This document shows positions 1 to 6,786 of a DNA stretch of 44,818 nucleotides, in pieces (within the stretch, counting starts at the first letter, position 1; every line of letters starts with the position of its first letter). The stretch covers positions 1 through 44,818 of the forward strand of contig SCRA01000042.1 of the NCBI GenBank assembly GCA_004297985.1, in the 5' to 3' direction. Source of the DNA: a bacterium (GTDB lineage Bacteria > Vulcanimicrobiota > Vulcanimicrobiia > Vulcanimicrobiales > SCRA01). The position numbers were made by a program, and so were the translations under genes. Under the pieces are notes generated by a model. It was not told the origin of the DNA, ran no database searches, and saw only the letters and a program-made list of their open reading frames with translations.

Positions 1-57
1 GGTGAGAGTCACCGACTCCGCACCCGCAGCGGCGGGAAGACCAAGAAGTCTGCCTAA
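1..57 (+). CDS. possible C-terminal end of an unidentified basic protein
   Basis: A frame open from the window edge ends at a TAA at 55-57. It reads as a short basic tail (HRLRTRSGGKTKKSA). This looks like the end of a nucleic-acid-binding or ribosomal-type protein, but 18 residues are too few to assign a family. No start is visible because the window begins inside the frame. It may also be chance coding. Confidence 0.2.
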   Translation, partial: GESHRLRTRSGGKTKKSA

Positions 58-69
58 CGTACCGCCACG

Positions 70-114
70 GGGTCAAATCCTCGATGCCGCGAGAGGGTCA
101 ATTCCTCGGCGCCG
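70..114. repeat. imperfect 20-bp direct repeat at a break point
   Basis: Two copies of GGGTCAAxTCCTCGxxGCCG lie at 70-89 and 95-114, identical at 17 of 20 positions and offset by 25 bp. They sit exactly where the metallo-beta-lactamase reading frame downstream stops resembling its family. They may mark a rearrangement or an assembly junction. Confidence 0.5.
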
Positions 115-282
115 TTTCCAGATAGAGGCGGCATCGAAGCCGAAATCGCCGGCGTTCTCCTCCTCGAGTTCGCGTCCGCCTTGAAAGAGGCCGCAATCGA
201 CCAGGATGCGCCTCCCGCCGAACTCGATCAGATGACACGATCCGGTGACGCCGCGATCGGCACCGTGGAACGATACCTTCAT
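73..282 (-). pseudogene. truncated metallo-beta-lactamase (RNA-processing MBL type), N-terminus only
   Basis: The first 54 codons (MKVSFHGADRGVTGSCHLIE..., then ILVDCGLFQGG) are the characteristic start of the CPSF/YSH1-like metallo-beta-lactamase exonucleases, which in this family lead into the zinc motif HxHxDH. Here the frame turns into unrelated sequence (WKRRRGIDPLAAS) at about position 120 and stops at 73, so no metal ligand is present and the product cannot be active. Full members of the family are about 450 residues. Its ATG overlaps the stop of the upstream LOG-family gene as ATGA, so the two were once translationally coupled. Whether the break is biological or an assembly error cannot be told from the sequence. 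Confidence 0.75.
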
Positions 283-1241
283 AGCGCCTCCATGAGCGGG
301 CTGCCGTTGGCTTCGTGCCAGCGCAGGATGCCGCTCCAGATCTCCTCGGCGCTCTCCGCGAACCAGAAGAGGTCGCGGTCCTCCGCGTCGATGGTCCCCT
401 CGGCGACGAGGAAGTCCACGTCGAAGGCGCGGCGCCAGTACGTCTCGCCAACCAGGATGATGGGCAGCGGAGCCGCCTTGCGCGTCTGGACCAGCGTGAG
501 TACTTCAAAGAGCTCGTCGAAGGTACCGAAGCCGCCGGGAAAGGCCACCACGGCTTTGGCCCGCAGCAAGAAGTGAAGCTTACGCAACGCGAAGTAATGG
601 AAGCGGAAGCAGAGCTCCGGCGTGATGTACGGGTTGGGGAACTGCTCGTGCGGGAGCGTGATATTTAGGCCCACCGATTTCGCGCCGACGTCAAAGGCAC
701 CGCGATTGGCCGCCTCCATTGTGCCCGGCCCGCCGCCCGTTACGACCACCAACCGGCCGTCACGGCGTTCCTCGCCCGCGCGGCCCACCACGCGCCCCAG
801 CTCGCGCGAGATCTCGTAGTAACGGCTCTTCTCCAGGATGCGATCGGCGATCGCGGCACACCGCGCGAGCTCGGCGTTCTGTGGATCCCGCGCGCTTTCG
901 GCGTGCGCCTCTTGCGCTCGCCGCTGCGCGAGCGCGGGCTCGCAAACGCGGGTGCTGCCGAGCACGACGACCGTGCCTGCGATGCGGTGTTCCTGTAAGA
1001 TCAGCTCCGCCTTGAGGTAGTCGACTTCGAGACGTATCGAGCGCGTGTCGTCGCGGTGAAGAAACTCGACATCTTGATCGGCCTGGCGATAGGTAGGGCT
1101 GGCCAGGATGGCGGCGAGGCGCAGCGGTGCCTGAGGATCCTCCTCACCGGACTTGGGCTGCTGCCATGGCAAGGGAACGTGGCGCACGCGCGGATGCGCG
1201 GGCTTCGGTATGTGCCGCTCGTTGCGTAGATGCTCGCCCAT
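279..1241 (-). CDS. LOG-family nucleotide 5'-monophosphate phosphoribohydrolase
   Basis: This is a Rossmann-like protein of the LOG (formerly 'lysine decarboxylase-like') family. Members cleave the base from nucleoside 5'-monophosphates and in some lineages activate cytokinins. The diagnostic motifs GGGPGTMEAANRGA (about residue 169) and PGGFGTFDE (about residue 235) are both present. An N-terminal extension of about 85 residues precedes the core and matches nothing I recognise. I chose the ATG at 1241 because GGAGGA lies 5 nt upstream of it. A GTG at 1253 is in frame but overlaps that ribosome site. The stop overlaps the start of the broken metallo-beta-lactamase gene. The cellular substrate cannot be inferred. 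Confidence 0.88.
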   Translation of the reverse strand: MGEHLRNERHIPKPAHPRVRHVPLPWQQPKSGEEDPQAPLRLAAILASPTYRQADQDVEFLHRDDTRSIRLEVDYLKAELILQEHRIAGTVVVLGSTRVCEPALAQRRAQEAHAESARDPQNAELARCAAIADRILEKSRYYEISRELGRVVGRAGEERRDGRLVVVTGGGPGTMEAANRGAFDVGAKSVGLNITLPHEQFPNPYITPELCFRFHYFALRKLHFLLRAKAVVAFPGGFGTFDELFEVLTLVQTRKAAPLPIILVGETYWRRAFDVDFLVAEGTIDAEDRDLFWFAESAEEIWSGILRWHEANGSPLMEAL

Positions 1242-1313
1242 TGCGTCCTCCACGTTACTGCCGGGGCCGCCCGATGCTCCGGCGATTCATGGAGGCAGGA
1301 AGCTACCCCTCTC

Positions 1314-1478
1314 TCAAGGGGCGTCGCAAGGTGGGTGGCCGCAGGCGCATGACTCTTCCTCTTCTTCGGCCTGCTCGCTCTCGCGGCAGTAGTCGCTGCA
1401 GAAGGCGTTCTCACCAGCTTGTGCCGCGATGCGGCAAGAGCACTTCGTGTGCCCGCACTCGATGGTCTCCAGGTTCAT
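1314..1478 (-). CDS. small bacterial metallothionein
   Basis: This 54-residue protein has eight cysteines (8, 13, 15, 27, 31, 44, 46, 51) and histidines at 10 and 48. They are arranged as CGHTKCSC, FCSDYC and CACGHPPC, which is the pattern of prokaryotic metallothioneins of the SmtA/BmtA type (Pfam Metallothio_Pro). Such proteins bind Zn, Cd or Cu in the cytoplasm through a thiolate/imidazole cluster. A run of five glutamates separates the second and third cysteine groups. A GGAGG lies 11 nt before the ATG. It is transcribed in the same direction as the LOG gene, 72 bp upstream of it. No SmtB-type repressor gene is adjacent. Confidence 0.88.
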   Translation of the reverse strand: MNLETIECGHTKCSCRIAAQAGENAFCSDYCRESEQAEEEEESCACGHPPCDAP

Positions 1479-1564
1479 CGCCGATCGACCCTCCTCTGCG
1501 AGGTCATGATGCCAACAGGATGAGCGTAGGATGTGAGGGCCGCAAGAAGAAGTCGCGCCGCCAG

Positions 1565-2287
1565 ATGCTCAGAGCCGAAGGGCTTCGCAAGAGGTTTGGC
1601 GCCCGTACGGCGGTCGACGGTATCTCGCTCGCCGTCGAGCGAGGCGAGACGGTCGGTCTGCTCGGACCCAACGGTGCCGGCAAGACGGTCACGTTCTCGA
1701 TGATCGTGGGAAGCCTGCGCCCGGAAGCTGGACGCATCTGGATCGACGACGTCGAGGTCACCGGGAAGACCATGGCGGATCGCGCGCACGCCGGGCTTGG
1801 CTATCTTACACAGGAGCGTTCGCTGTTTCGTCATCTCTCGGTCGTCGATAACCTACGGCTGATCCTCGAGATGCGTTCGATTTCGACGGAGCGCAAGCGC
1901 GAGATGCTCCGCCGGCTCATCGAGCAATTCGCTCTCGAGCCGTTGCTGCGCCAACGGGCCGACTCGCTCTCGGGAGGGCAGCAACGCCGCGTCGAAGTCG
2001 CACGGGCGCTCGTCACCGAGCCGTCATACCTGCTCCTCGATGAGCCGTTTGCCGGCATCGATCCGCTCACCGTCGCCGATCTCCAGCGCATGATCGCGGA
2101 GCTGCGCTCGCGGAACTACGGCATCCTGGTCACCGACCATAACGTCGTCGATACGCTGCGTATCACCGATCGCGCATACGTGATCCACGACGGGCGCGTC
2201 ATCGCCATCGGAACCCCGGATCAGATTACCGCGGACCCGCTTGCGCGAGCGGTGTTCTTCGGCCAGCGGTTTCGCTACGAGAGCTGA
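1565..2287 (+). CDS. lptB: LPS export ABC transporter ATPase LptB
   Basis: This 240-residue ATPase matches the usual LptB length. It has Walker A GPNGAGKT, a Q-loop in YLTQE, signature SGGQQRR, Walker B LLLDEPFAGIDP and the H-loop in TDHNV. The LptB-typical stretch around LTQERSLFRHLSV supports LptB over branched-chain amino acid LivF/LivG ATPases, the main alternative. LptB powers extraction of lipopolysaccharide from the inner membrane with LptFG. Neither those genes nor lptA/lptC are in the window. The ATG at 1565 gives the family length, and an in-frame ATG at 1520 would add 15 basic residues. Neither start has a strong ribosome site. Confidence 0.85.
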   Translation: MLRAEGLRKRFGARTAVDGISLAVERGETVGLLGPNGAGKTVTFSMIVGSLRPEAGRIWIDDVEVTGKTMADRAHAGLGYLTQERSLFRHLSVVDNLRLILEMRSISTERKREMLRRLIEQFALEPLLRQRADSLSGGQQRRVEVARALVTEPSYLLLDEPFAGIDPLTVADLQRMIAELRSRNYGILVTDHNVVDTLRITDRAYVIHDGRVIAIGTPDQITADPLARAVFFGQRFRYES

Positions 2288-2321
2288 CGGCCCGGAAGGT
2301 ACCGGCATCTCGGCGTTGAAC

Positions 2322-2448
2322 CTACGGGCCTGTCCCCGGCTGCACTGTCGAGGGTGCCGACGTAGCTCAGTTGGTAGAGCAGCTGATTCGTAATCAGCAG
2401 GTCGTCAGTTCGAGTCTGACCGTCGGCTCCAGGATCAAAGGCCCGTAG
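2322..2448. repeat. 9-bp inverted repeat enclosing the tRNA gene
   Basis: CTACGGGCC at 2322-2330 is perfectly complementary to GGCCCGTAG at 2440-2448. The tRNA gene lies between them. In a precursor transcript the arms could pair and present the tRNA on a stem. The 3' arm could instead pair with CGGGCCT at 2481-2487. I cannot say whether either is functional. Confidence 0.45.
2356..2431 (+). tRNA. tRNA-Thr (anticodon CGT)
   Basis: A complete cloverleaf is visible. The acceptor arm is GCCGACG pairing with CGTCGGC, the D-loop contains AGTTGGTAGA, and the anticodon stem GCTGA/TCAGC encloses the loop TTCGTAA. The anticodon is CGT, reading ACG (Thr). The T-loop is GTTCGAGTC. The discriminator base is at 2428 and CCA is encoded at 2429-2431. 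A decayed integrase lies directly downstream, which suggests that this gene served as an attachment site. Confidence 0.97.
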
Positions 2449-2495
2449 TATAAAGATTCTTCTAAAGTAAGTTCACTGTTCGGGCCTCACGATTC

Positions 2496-2738
2496 TCATA
2501 AATTCTGGCGCTTTCCCCGGCTTATCGTTCGCCCAAGCGCCTCGCCGATCTGGGCGACGGCAGCGCGTTGCGCGGTCGGCAGGACGTGGCCGTTCGTGTT
2601 GAGCGTCGTCTGGACATTAGAACGGCCAAGGCGCTCGTGTACGCCCTTCGGGTTGACACCCCGCGAGCGCAATAGTGTCGCGTGCGAGTGCCGCAGGTCG
2701 TGGAGTCGGAGGCCCGCAAGGGTTACGAGAGCGTGCTG
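2496..2738 (-). pseudogene. C-terminal remnant of a tyrosine recombinase (phage/island integrase)
   Basis: The reverse strand reads LRLHDLRHSHATLL, then GVNPKGVHERLGRSN and TTLNTNGHVLP, the C-terminal catalytic block of phage-type tyrosine integrases. The box II histidine and arginine remain in HDLRH. The second conserved histidine of LGHS has become arginine (LGRS), and the catalytic tyrosine of TxxTYGHV has become asparagine. The frame is closed upstream by a TGA at 2754-2756, and everything N-terminal to the catalytic block is missing. The fragment starts about 65 bp from the tRNA-Thr gene, the normal place for an integrase next to its attachment site. It is a dead relic of an integrated element. 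Confidence 0.85.
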
Positions 2739-2876
2739 GCGCTGCCCGGCATGTCATGCGCCAAGACCATCCCGGTCGACCTCTCGACCTGGCATGACGG
2801 CCAAGCCAAGATTGTGGTTATGCTGGTCAATCACGATCACATGTCTGCGCCCGGCGCGGTCCCGCAGTCACCGTAA
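2682..2876 (+). other. short open frame of unknown nature beside the integrase relic
   Basis: A 64-codon frame overlaps the integrase remnant antisense at its 5' end. Its second half (about 2727-2876; LPGMSCAKTIPVDLSTW, then IVVMLVNHDHMS) has a protein-like rhythm with one Cys and several His residues. It could be the tail of a protein carried by the lost element. I recognise no family, and there is no ribosome site. It fills the gap between the integrase relic and the VOC gene, where I see nothing else. Confidence 0.2.
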
Positions 2877-2919
2877 ATCTCAAGTAGGCATTGAATCAGC
2901 CGTCCGAACAGCGAGCGTG

Positions 2920-3324
2920 TTACGGGGCCGTGATCATCCATTCAATGCCGAAGCGATCGTCCAGCATCCCGAATTTTCCGCCCCAAAATGCGTCGTCGAA
3001 CGGCACTTTCACGTTGCCGCCTTGCGACAGGGCGTTGAATACCCGCTCGCCTTCAACGCGATCCGTTGCCGTCAGCGACACGGAGATGTTGCCGGCTTCC
3101 GGATCGATGGACTTGGCACTGGCGCCGTCGGAGGCCATAAAGGCGGCGTCCCCGGCCTTGAACGATGCGTGCATCACTTTGTTGCGAAATTCAGGGGATA
3201 CCTGATCGGCCATCGGGGAGTCCCCGTGTCGCATCATTTCAAAGCTTCCGCCGAGCACGCTCTTGTAGAATTCGAGCGCCTCTTCACAACGTCCATAGAA
3301 GAAGATGTACGGTTGTAGTTGCAT
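2920..3324 (-). CDS. VOC-superfamily protein, PhnB/YjdN-like
   Basis: This 134-residue protein opens with QPYIFFYGRCEEALEFYKSV and has the paired beta-alpha-beta-beta-beta modules of the vicinal oxygen chelate fold. The ending WGGKFGMLDDRFGIEWMI is typical of PhnB-like glyoxalase-superfamily proteins. These are usually annotated as 3-demethylubiquinone methyltransferase-like, but most have no assigned reaction. GGAGAG lies 3 nt before the ATG. It stands alone with 277 bp to the next gene, and that gap shows only two weak hairpins (3491-3511 and 3543-3561) without U-runs. Confidence 0.85.
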   Translation of the reverse strand: MQLQPYIFFYGRCEEALEFYKSVLGGSFEMMRHGDSPMADQVSPEFRNKVMHASFKAGDAAFMASDGASAKSIDPEAGNISVSLTATDRVEGERVFNALSQGGNVKVPFDDAFWGGKFGMLDDRFGIEWMITAP

Positions 3325-3601
3325 GTGCTCTCCTTCGTTCGCTGAGTGCTATAGATGGCGTGCGCCACTCTTAGCCGGGCCGATGACGTGCAGCCTAGTA
3401 GCGATCATTCGTTGATTCTACCGTGATGCCGGCATTCTAACGCCCGAGCTCGAGCCCCTCGACGGCGGTAACGAGAGACGGGCCGGCACGAGTGTAGCAT
3501 GGAATGCTGCACGCCTCCTCTCCTGTCGCCCGAGCATCCCCACGAGAATGAACGGTTCTCGCAAGCAAACGGATGCTCGCCGAGAAAGTAGGGCCGTCGA
3601 A

Positions 3602-5245
3602 CTACGAGGTACCGTTCGTCCGCTTCGCGCGCAGCTCGCTTTCGCGCTCGCGCAGCAGATGGCGCTTGGTCTTCCCGGTCGACGTCTTGGGCAGCTCCGC
3701 GACGAACTCGATCCAGCGCGGATACTTGAACGGTGCCAGCTTCGACTTGACAAAGCGCTTCAACTCGTCCGAGAGCTCGGGGTATTCCTTGACTCCAGGC
3801 TTGAGCACCACGAAGGCCTTGGGCTTGACGAGGTCGTTGTCGTCCAGCGCGCCGATCACCGCTACCTCCAGCACGGATTCGTGCTGCTGCAGCGTTCCCT
3901 CGACTTCCACCGGCGAGACCCAGATGCCGCCGACTTTCAGCATGTCGTCGGCGCGCCCGCAGTGCACGAAGTCGCCTTCGTCGGTAACGCGGAACTTGTC
4001 GCCAGTCCGCAGCCACTCGCCGATGAAGGTGGCGCGCGTCTTCTCGCGGTTGTTCCAGTAGAACGCCGCGGCGCTGGGGCCGCGTACTTCTAGCTCGCCG
4101 ATCTCGCCTGGCCCCACCGGCCGTCGCTCGGCGTCGACCAAACGTACCTGATAGCCGGGAACGGGGCGCCCGGTGGTGCCGTAGCATACCGCACCAGGGC
4201 GATTGGAGACGAAGACGTGCAGCATCTCGGTGGAACCGATGCCGTCGATGATTTCCACGCCGGTGCGTGCCGTCCAGGCCCGCCCTACCTCCTCCGGAAG
4301 CGCCTCGCCCGCCGAGGTGCACAGGCGCAATGCCAGCTCCTCGCGCGTAGGCAGGCCGTCGTGCGCCAGCAGATTTCCGAAGAGCGTGGGCACGCCGTAG
4401 AAGATCGTCGGGCGGCGACGCCGCAGGATGTCGTTGACGGCATCGGGTGTCGGCCGCCCGGAGAAGAGAATGCTGGTCGCGCCGACCGACATCGGAAACG
4501 TGAGCGCGTTCCCCAGGCCGTAGGCGAAGAAGAGCTTCGCCGCCGAGTAGACGACGTCGCTCTCGGCGATGCCTAGGACGCCCTGCGCGAAAAGCTCGGC
4601 CGTCTGCGCGAGACTGGTGTGCACGTGGACCGTGCCTTTGGGCTCGCCGGTCGAGCCCGAGGAGTAGAGCCAGAAGCAGATGTCGTCGCGGCGCGTGGCC
4701 GCCGTGGTGGCCTCAGGCTCCGCGCGCTCGAGCAGTTCGGCGAACGTGGGGGCGGCTTGGTTCGAGACGTGTCCCTGCGGGTCGGAGACGATGATGCGCC
4801 CAGGCCACTGCGCTAACGCGGCGGCCTCGCGGAACTGCGGCAACAGCTCGCTGGAGACGATCGCCGCCTTCGCGCGGCTGTCGGCGAGAATGTAGGCGTA
4901 GTCGGTGGGCGTCAGCAGGGTGTTGATGGGAATGGGCACGATGCCGGCTTTGATTGCCCCGAGAAAGGCGACGGGAAAGTCGATGCCGTCGAGCACGCAG
5001 ATGACGACGCGGTGCTCGATCTCGATGCCGAGGCCGCGCAGCGAATTGGCGCAGCGCCCCACGCGATGCGCAAGTTCGCCGTAGGTGTACCGGCCGGCGT
5101 CGTCGATGAAGGCGGTCTTCTGCGCATGGGCTGGAAGATTGCGCTCCAGGAGATCGGCGGCAGCGTTGTAGAGCGAGGCTGCGATCTTGCTTTGCGCGGT
5201 TGCGCCGGAGGCGGACTGGACGGGCGTCTCGATGATGGATGTCAC
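3602..5245 (-). CDS. bclA: benzoate-CoA ligase (AMP-forming)
   Basis: This acyl-CoA synthetase of 547 residues activates an aromatic acid with ATP and CoA. The ANL-family motifs are present: A3 YSSGSTGEPKG (194-204), the A5 stretch DGIGSTEM, A8 GRADDMLKVGGIWVSP and the catalytic A10 lysine (about K525) in STGKTKRH. The overall pattern is that of the benzoate/4-hydroxybenzoate-CoA ligases. Position in a box gene cluster supports benzoate. The GTG start at 5245 overlaps the flavodoxin stop as GTGA. A longer frame upstream runs through the flavodoxin gene and is rejected. It supplies benzoyl-CoA to BoxB. 2-Aminobenzoate or a hydroxybenzoate as substrate cannot be excluded. Confidence 0.9.
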   Translation of the reverse strand: MTSIIETPVQSASGATAQSKIAASLYNAAADLLERNLPAHAQKTAFIDDAGRYTYGELAHRVGRCANSLRGLGIEIEHRVVICVLDGIDFPVAFLGAIKAGIVPIPINTLLTPTDYAYILADSRAKAAIVSSELLPQFREAAALAQWPGRIIVSDPQGHVSNQAAPTFAELLERAEPEATTAATRRDDICFWLYSSGSTGEPKGTVHVHTSLAQTAELFAQGVLGIAESDVVYSAAKLFFAYGLGNALTFPMSVGATSILFSGRPTPDAVNDILRRRRPTIFYGVPTLFGNLLAHDGLPTREELALRLCTSAGEALPEEVGRAWTARTGVEIIDGIGSTEMLHVFVSNRPGAVCYGTTGRPVPGYQVRLVDAERRPVGPGEIGELEVRGPSAAAFYWNNREKTRATFIGEWLRTGDKFRVTDEGDFVHCGRADDMLKVGGIWVSPVEVEGTLQQHESVLEVAVIGALDDNDLVKPKAFVVLKPGVKEYPELSDELKRFVKSKLAPFKYPRWIEFVAELPKTSTGKTKRHLLRERESELRAKRTNGTS

Positions 5246-5718
5246 GCGACTTCGGCCTCGCGGGCGAGCCAGGTGCCGGCCCACAACTTCACCCACTCGG
5301 CGGCCACGTCTTCCGGTAGGGTCCCGGAGCTGGCATCGTGCATGAGGGGGTCGCCCAAGCGCGTCGCGCCGAGCTCGCCAAGCAGTGCGTCGAAACGCCG
5401 CCCTCCTCCGCAGTATGTCGTCTTGTAGGTGCGATCGCCAAGCGCGATCATGCCGTACTGGACGTGTGAGAGATCCGGGCGCGTGTCCTCTAGGCACGAG
5501 AAGAATGCCTGCGCGTTATCGGGAACATCCCCTTGGCCGTAGGTTGACGTACAGATCAGAAACGTCGAGTCACGCGAGAAGACGCGTTCAGTGAGGTCGT
5601 CCATGGGTTCGATGACCACATGGTATCCCGCCGCCTCCAGCACGCCTCGGAGCTCGTCGGACACCAGCTCGGCGGTGCCGGTCATCGTCCCTATGAGAAT
5701 CGTGATCTCGTGCCCCAT
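5242..5718 (-). CDS. short-chain flavodoxin (MioC/CysJ-like) in the box cluster
   Basis: This 158-residue protein has the FMN phosphate loop GTMTGTAE near its N-terminus, the aromatic-loop segment CTSTYGQGDVPDNAQAFF and ALGDRTYKTTYCGGG. Together these define a single-domain flavodoxin of the MioC/sulfite-reductase type. It is an electron carrier in the cytoplasm. It is the first gene of the transcript that continues into the benzoate-CoA ligase. That placement suggests it carries reducing equivalents to the di-iron epoxidase BoxB, since no BoxA reductase gene is in the window. The ATG at 5718 follows a purine-rich GGAGGGGGAGG site. An in-frame upstream extension to 5790 would overlap the promoter -10 box. 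Confidence 0.85.
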   Translation of the reverse strand: MGHEITILIGTMTGTAELVSDELRGVLEAAGYHVVIEPMDDLTERVFSRDSTFLICTSTYGQGDVPDNAQAFFSCLEDTRPDLSHVQYGMIALGDRTYKTTYCGGGRRFDALLGELGATRLGDPLMHDASSGTLPEDVAAEWVKLWAGTWLAREAEVA

Positions 5719-5778
5719 CCTCCCCCTCCGTCTCGGGCCATCGGCGTTGCCGCTGCAACCTTGGTCTCTAATATGGGT

Positions 5779-5807
5779 AGTATAGTGCATAATGGAGCCA
5801 GAAACAA
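5779..5807 (-). promoter_or_regulatory. sigma70-type promoter of the flavodoxin-bclA transcript with embedded ATGCA
   Basis: On the minus strand TTGTTT (5807-5802) and TATACT (5784-5779) are separated by exactly 17 bp. The last six bases of the spacer are ATGCAC, directly before the -10 box. The boxC promoter has the same layout, so a BoxR-type repressor bound at ATGCA would block both. The predicted leader to the flavodoxin ATG is about 54 nt. Confidence 0.7.
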
Positions 5808-5837
5808 GAATTATAATTCATTGACGGAGACCTGCTC

Positions 5838-6722
5838 GTGACCGAGACGCCAAAACTGTTGTCTGCAGATGAGCCGGGGCCGTTCCTGCGCCTGCTGGGC
5901 GATCGCGTTCGCGAGGCGCGGGCGCGCCGCGGCATGACCCGCCGCATCCTGGCCAGGCAGTCGGACGTCTCGGAGCGCTACCTGGCTCAGCTTGAGTCCG
6001 GCCAGGGCAACGTCTCCATCTTACTGCTGCGCCAGGTCGCTCGGGCACTCGGCATGCCGCTGGCCTCTTTAGTATCCGAGGATCCTGAGCCCCCCGTGGA
6101 GCTCACGCGGACCGTCGAACTTTTGCAGCGCCTCAGCCCTGAACAGCTCGCGCAGGCGCGCGAGCATATGGTGCGCTCCCTGGGGAGCGTCGAGGTCGGT
6201 GCCCGGCAGGGCCGCATCGCGCTGATCGGCCTGCGCGGCGCGGGCAAGACCACGCTCGGCTCGCTCTTGGCTCAGCGCCTCGATGTCCCGTTCATCGAGC
6301 TGGACCGCGAGATCGAATTGGAGAGCGGCCTCTCGCTGGGCGCCATCTTCGACATCTATGGCCAGGCGGGGTTCCGCCGTCTCGAGCGACTCTGTCTGGA
6401 TCGAGCCATCGAGCGTCACCATCGCTTTGTCCTGGCGACCGGGGGCAGCATCGTCTCCGAGCCATCCACGTTCGCGCGGCTGTTAGCCGCCTGCTATACC
6501 GTCTGGCTGCATGCCTCGCCCAGCGAGCATATGGACCGGGTCATCGCCCAAGGTGACTTGCGCCCGATGGCCGGCAACTCGCAGGCGATGGTCGACCTCC
6601 AGCGCATCCTGCACGGTCGAGAGTCGCTCTACAAGGGAGCCGATGTCGAGATCGATACCAGCGGGCGCAGTCTTGCCGAGAGCCTAGAGGATACGCTCGA
6701 AGTGCTTTCACATGCACAATAG
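5838..6722 (+). CDS. boxR: BoxR/BzdR-type regulator: XRE helix-turn-helix fused to a shikimate-kinase-like domain
   Basis: Residues about 17-80 are an XRE helix-turn-helix (RVREARARRGMTRRILARQ..., then LAQLESGQGNVSI). A linker follows, and residues about 125-290 resemble shikimate kinase with the P-loop GLRGAGKT (131-138) and the stretch ELDREIELESGLS. This fusion is the hallmark of BoxR and BzdR, which repress benzoate genes and release DNA on binding benzoyl-CoA. It lies between the two box transcripts. The GTG start at 5838 follows GGAGA, and a TATAAT at 5812-5817 may be its -10 box although no clear -35 is seen. Its last codons contain one of the ATGCA sites. Confidence 0.93.
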   Translation: MTETPKLLSADEPGPFLRLLGDRVREARARRGMTRRILARQSDVSERYLAQLESGQGNVSILLLRQVARALGMPLASLVSEDPEPPVELTRTVELLQRLSPEQLAQAREHMVRSLGSVEVGARQGRIALIGLRGAGKTTLGSLLAQRLDVPFIELDREIELESGLSLGAIFDIYGQAGFRRLERLCLDRAIERHHRFVLATGGSIVSEPSTFARLLAACYTVWLHASPSEHMDRVIAQGDLRPMAGNSQAMVDLQRILHGRESLYKGADVEIDTSGRSLAESLEDTLEVLSHAQ

Positions 6723-6748
6723 TGCTTGTCAAATTTTCTCACATGCAG
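6709..6748 (+). promoter_or_regulatory. candidate BoxR operator: two ATGCA direct repeats 31 bp apart
   Basis: TCACATGCA occurs at 6708-6716 and again at 6739-6747, a spacing of 31 bp or about three helical turns. The second copy ends immediately before the boxC -10 box. The first overlaps the end of boxR. A further ATGCAC stands before the -10 box of the divergent flavodoxin promoter (5790-5785, minus). As I recall, BzdR-type regulators recognise TGCA repeats, which would fit. Binding is inferred only. Confidence 0.55.
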
Positions 6749-6754
6749 TATAAT
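6726..6754 (+). promoter_or_regulatory. sigma70-type promoter of boxC-boxB
   Basis: TTGTCA (6726-6731) and a perfect TATAAT (6749-6754) are spaced by 17 bp. Transcription should begin near 6761, downstream of the ATG at 6757. This excludes that ATG as the boxC start and points to the ATG at 6787. Confidence 0.8.
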
Positions 6755-6786
6755 ACATGAAATTACTGGCAAGCACGAGGCACCCG

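Noticed and set aside
3491-3561. Two small hairpins downstream of the benzoate-CoA ligase as terminators
   Set aside because: Stems are short and no U-run follows on either strand.
6757-6786. ATG at 6757 as boxC start
   Set aside because: It is only 3 bp after a perfect -10 box, so it should lie upstream of the transcription start.
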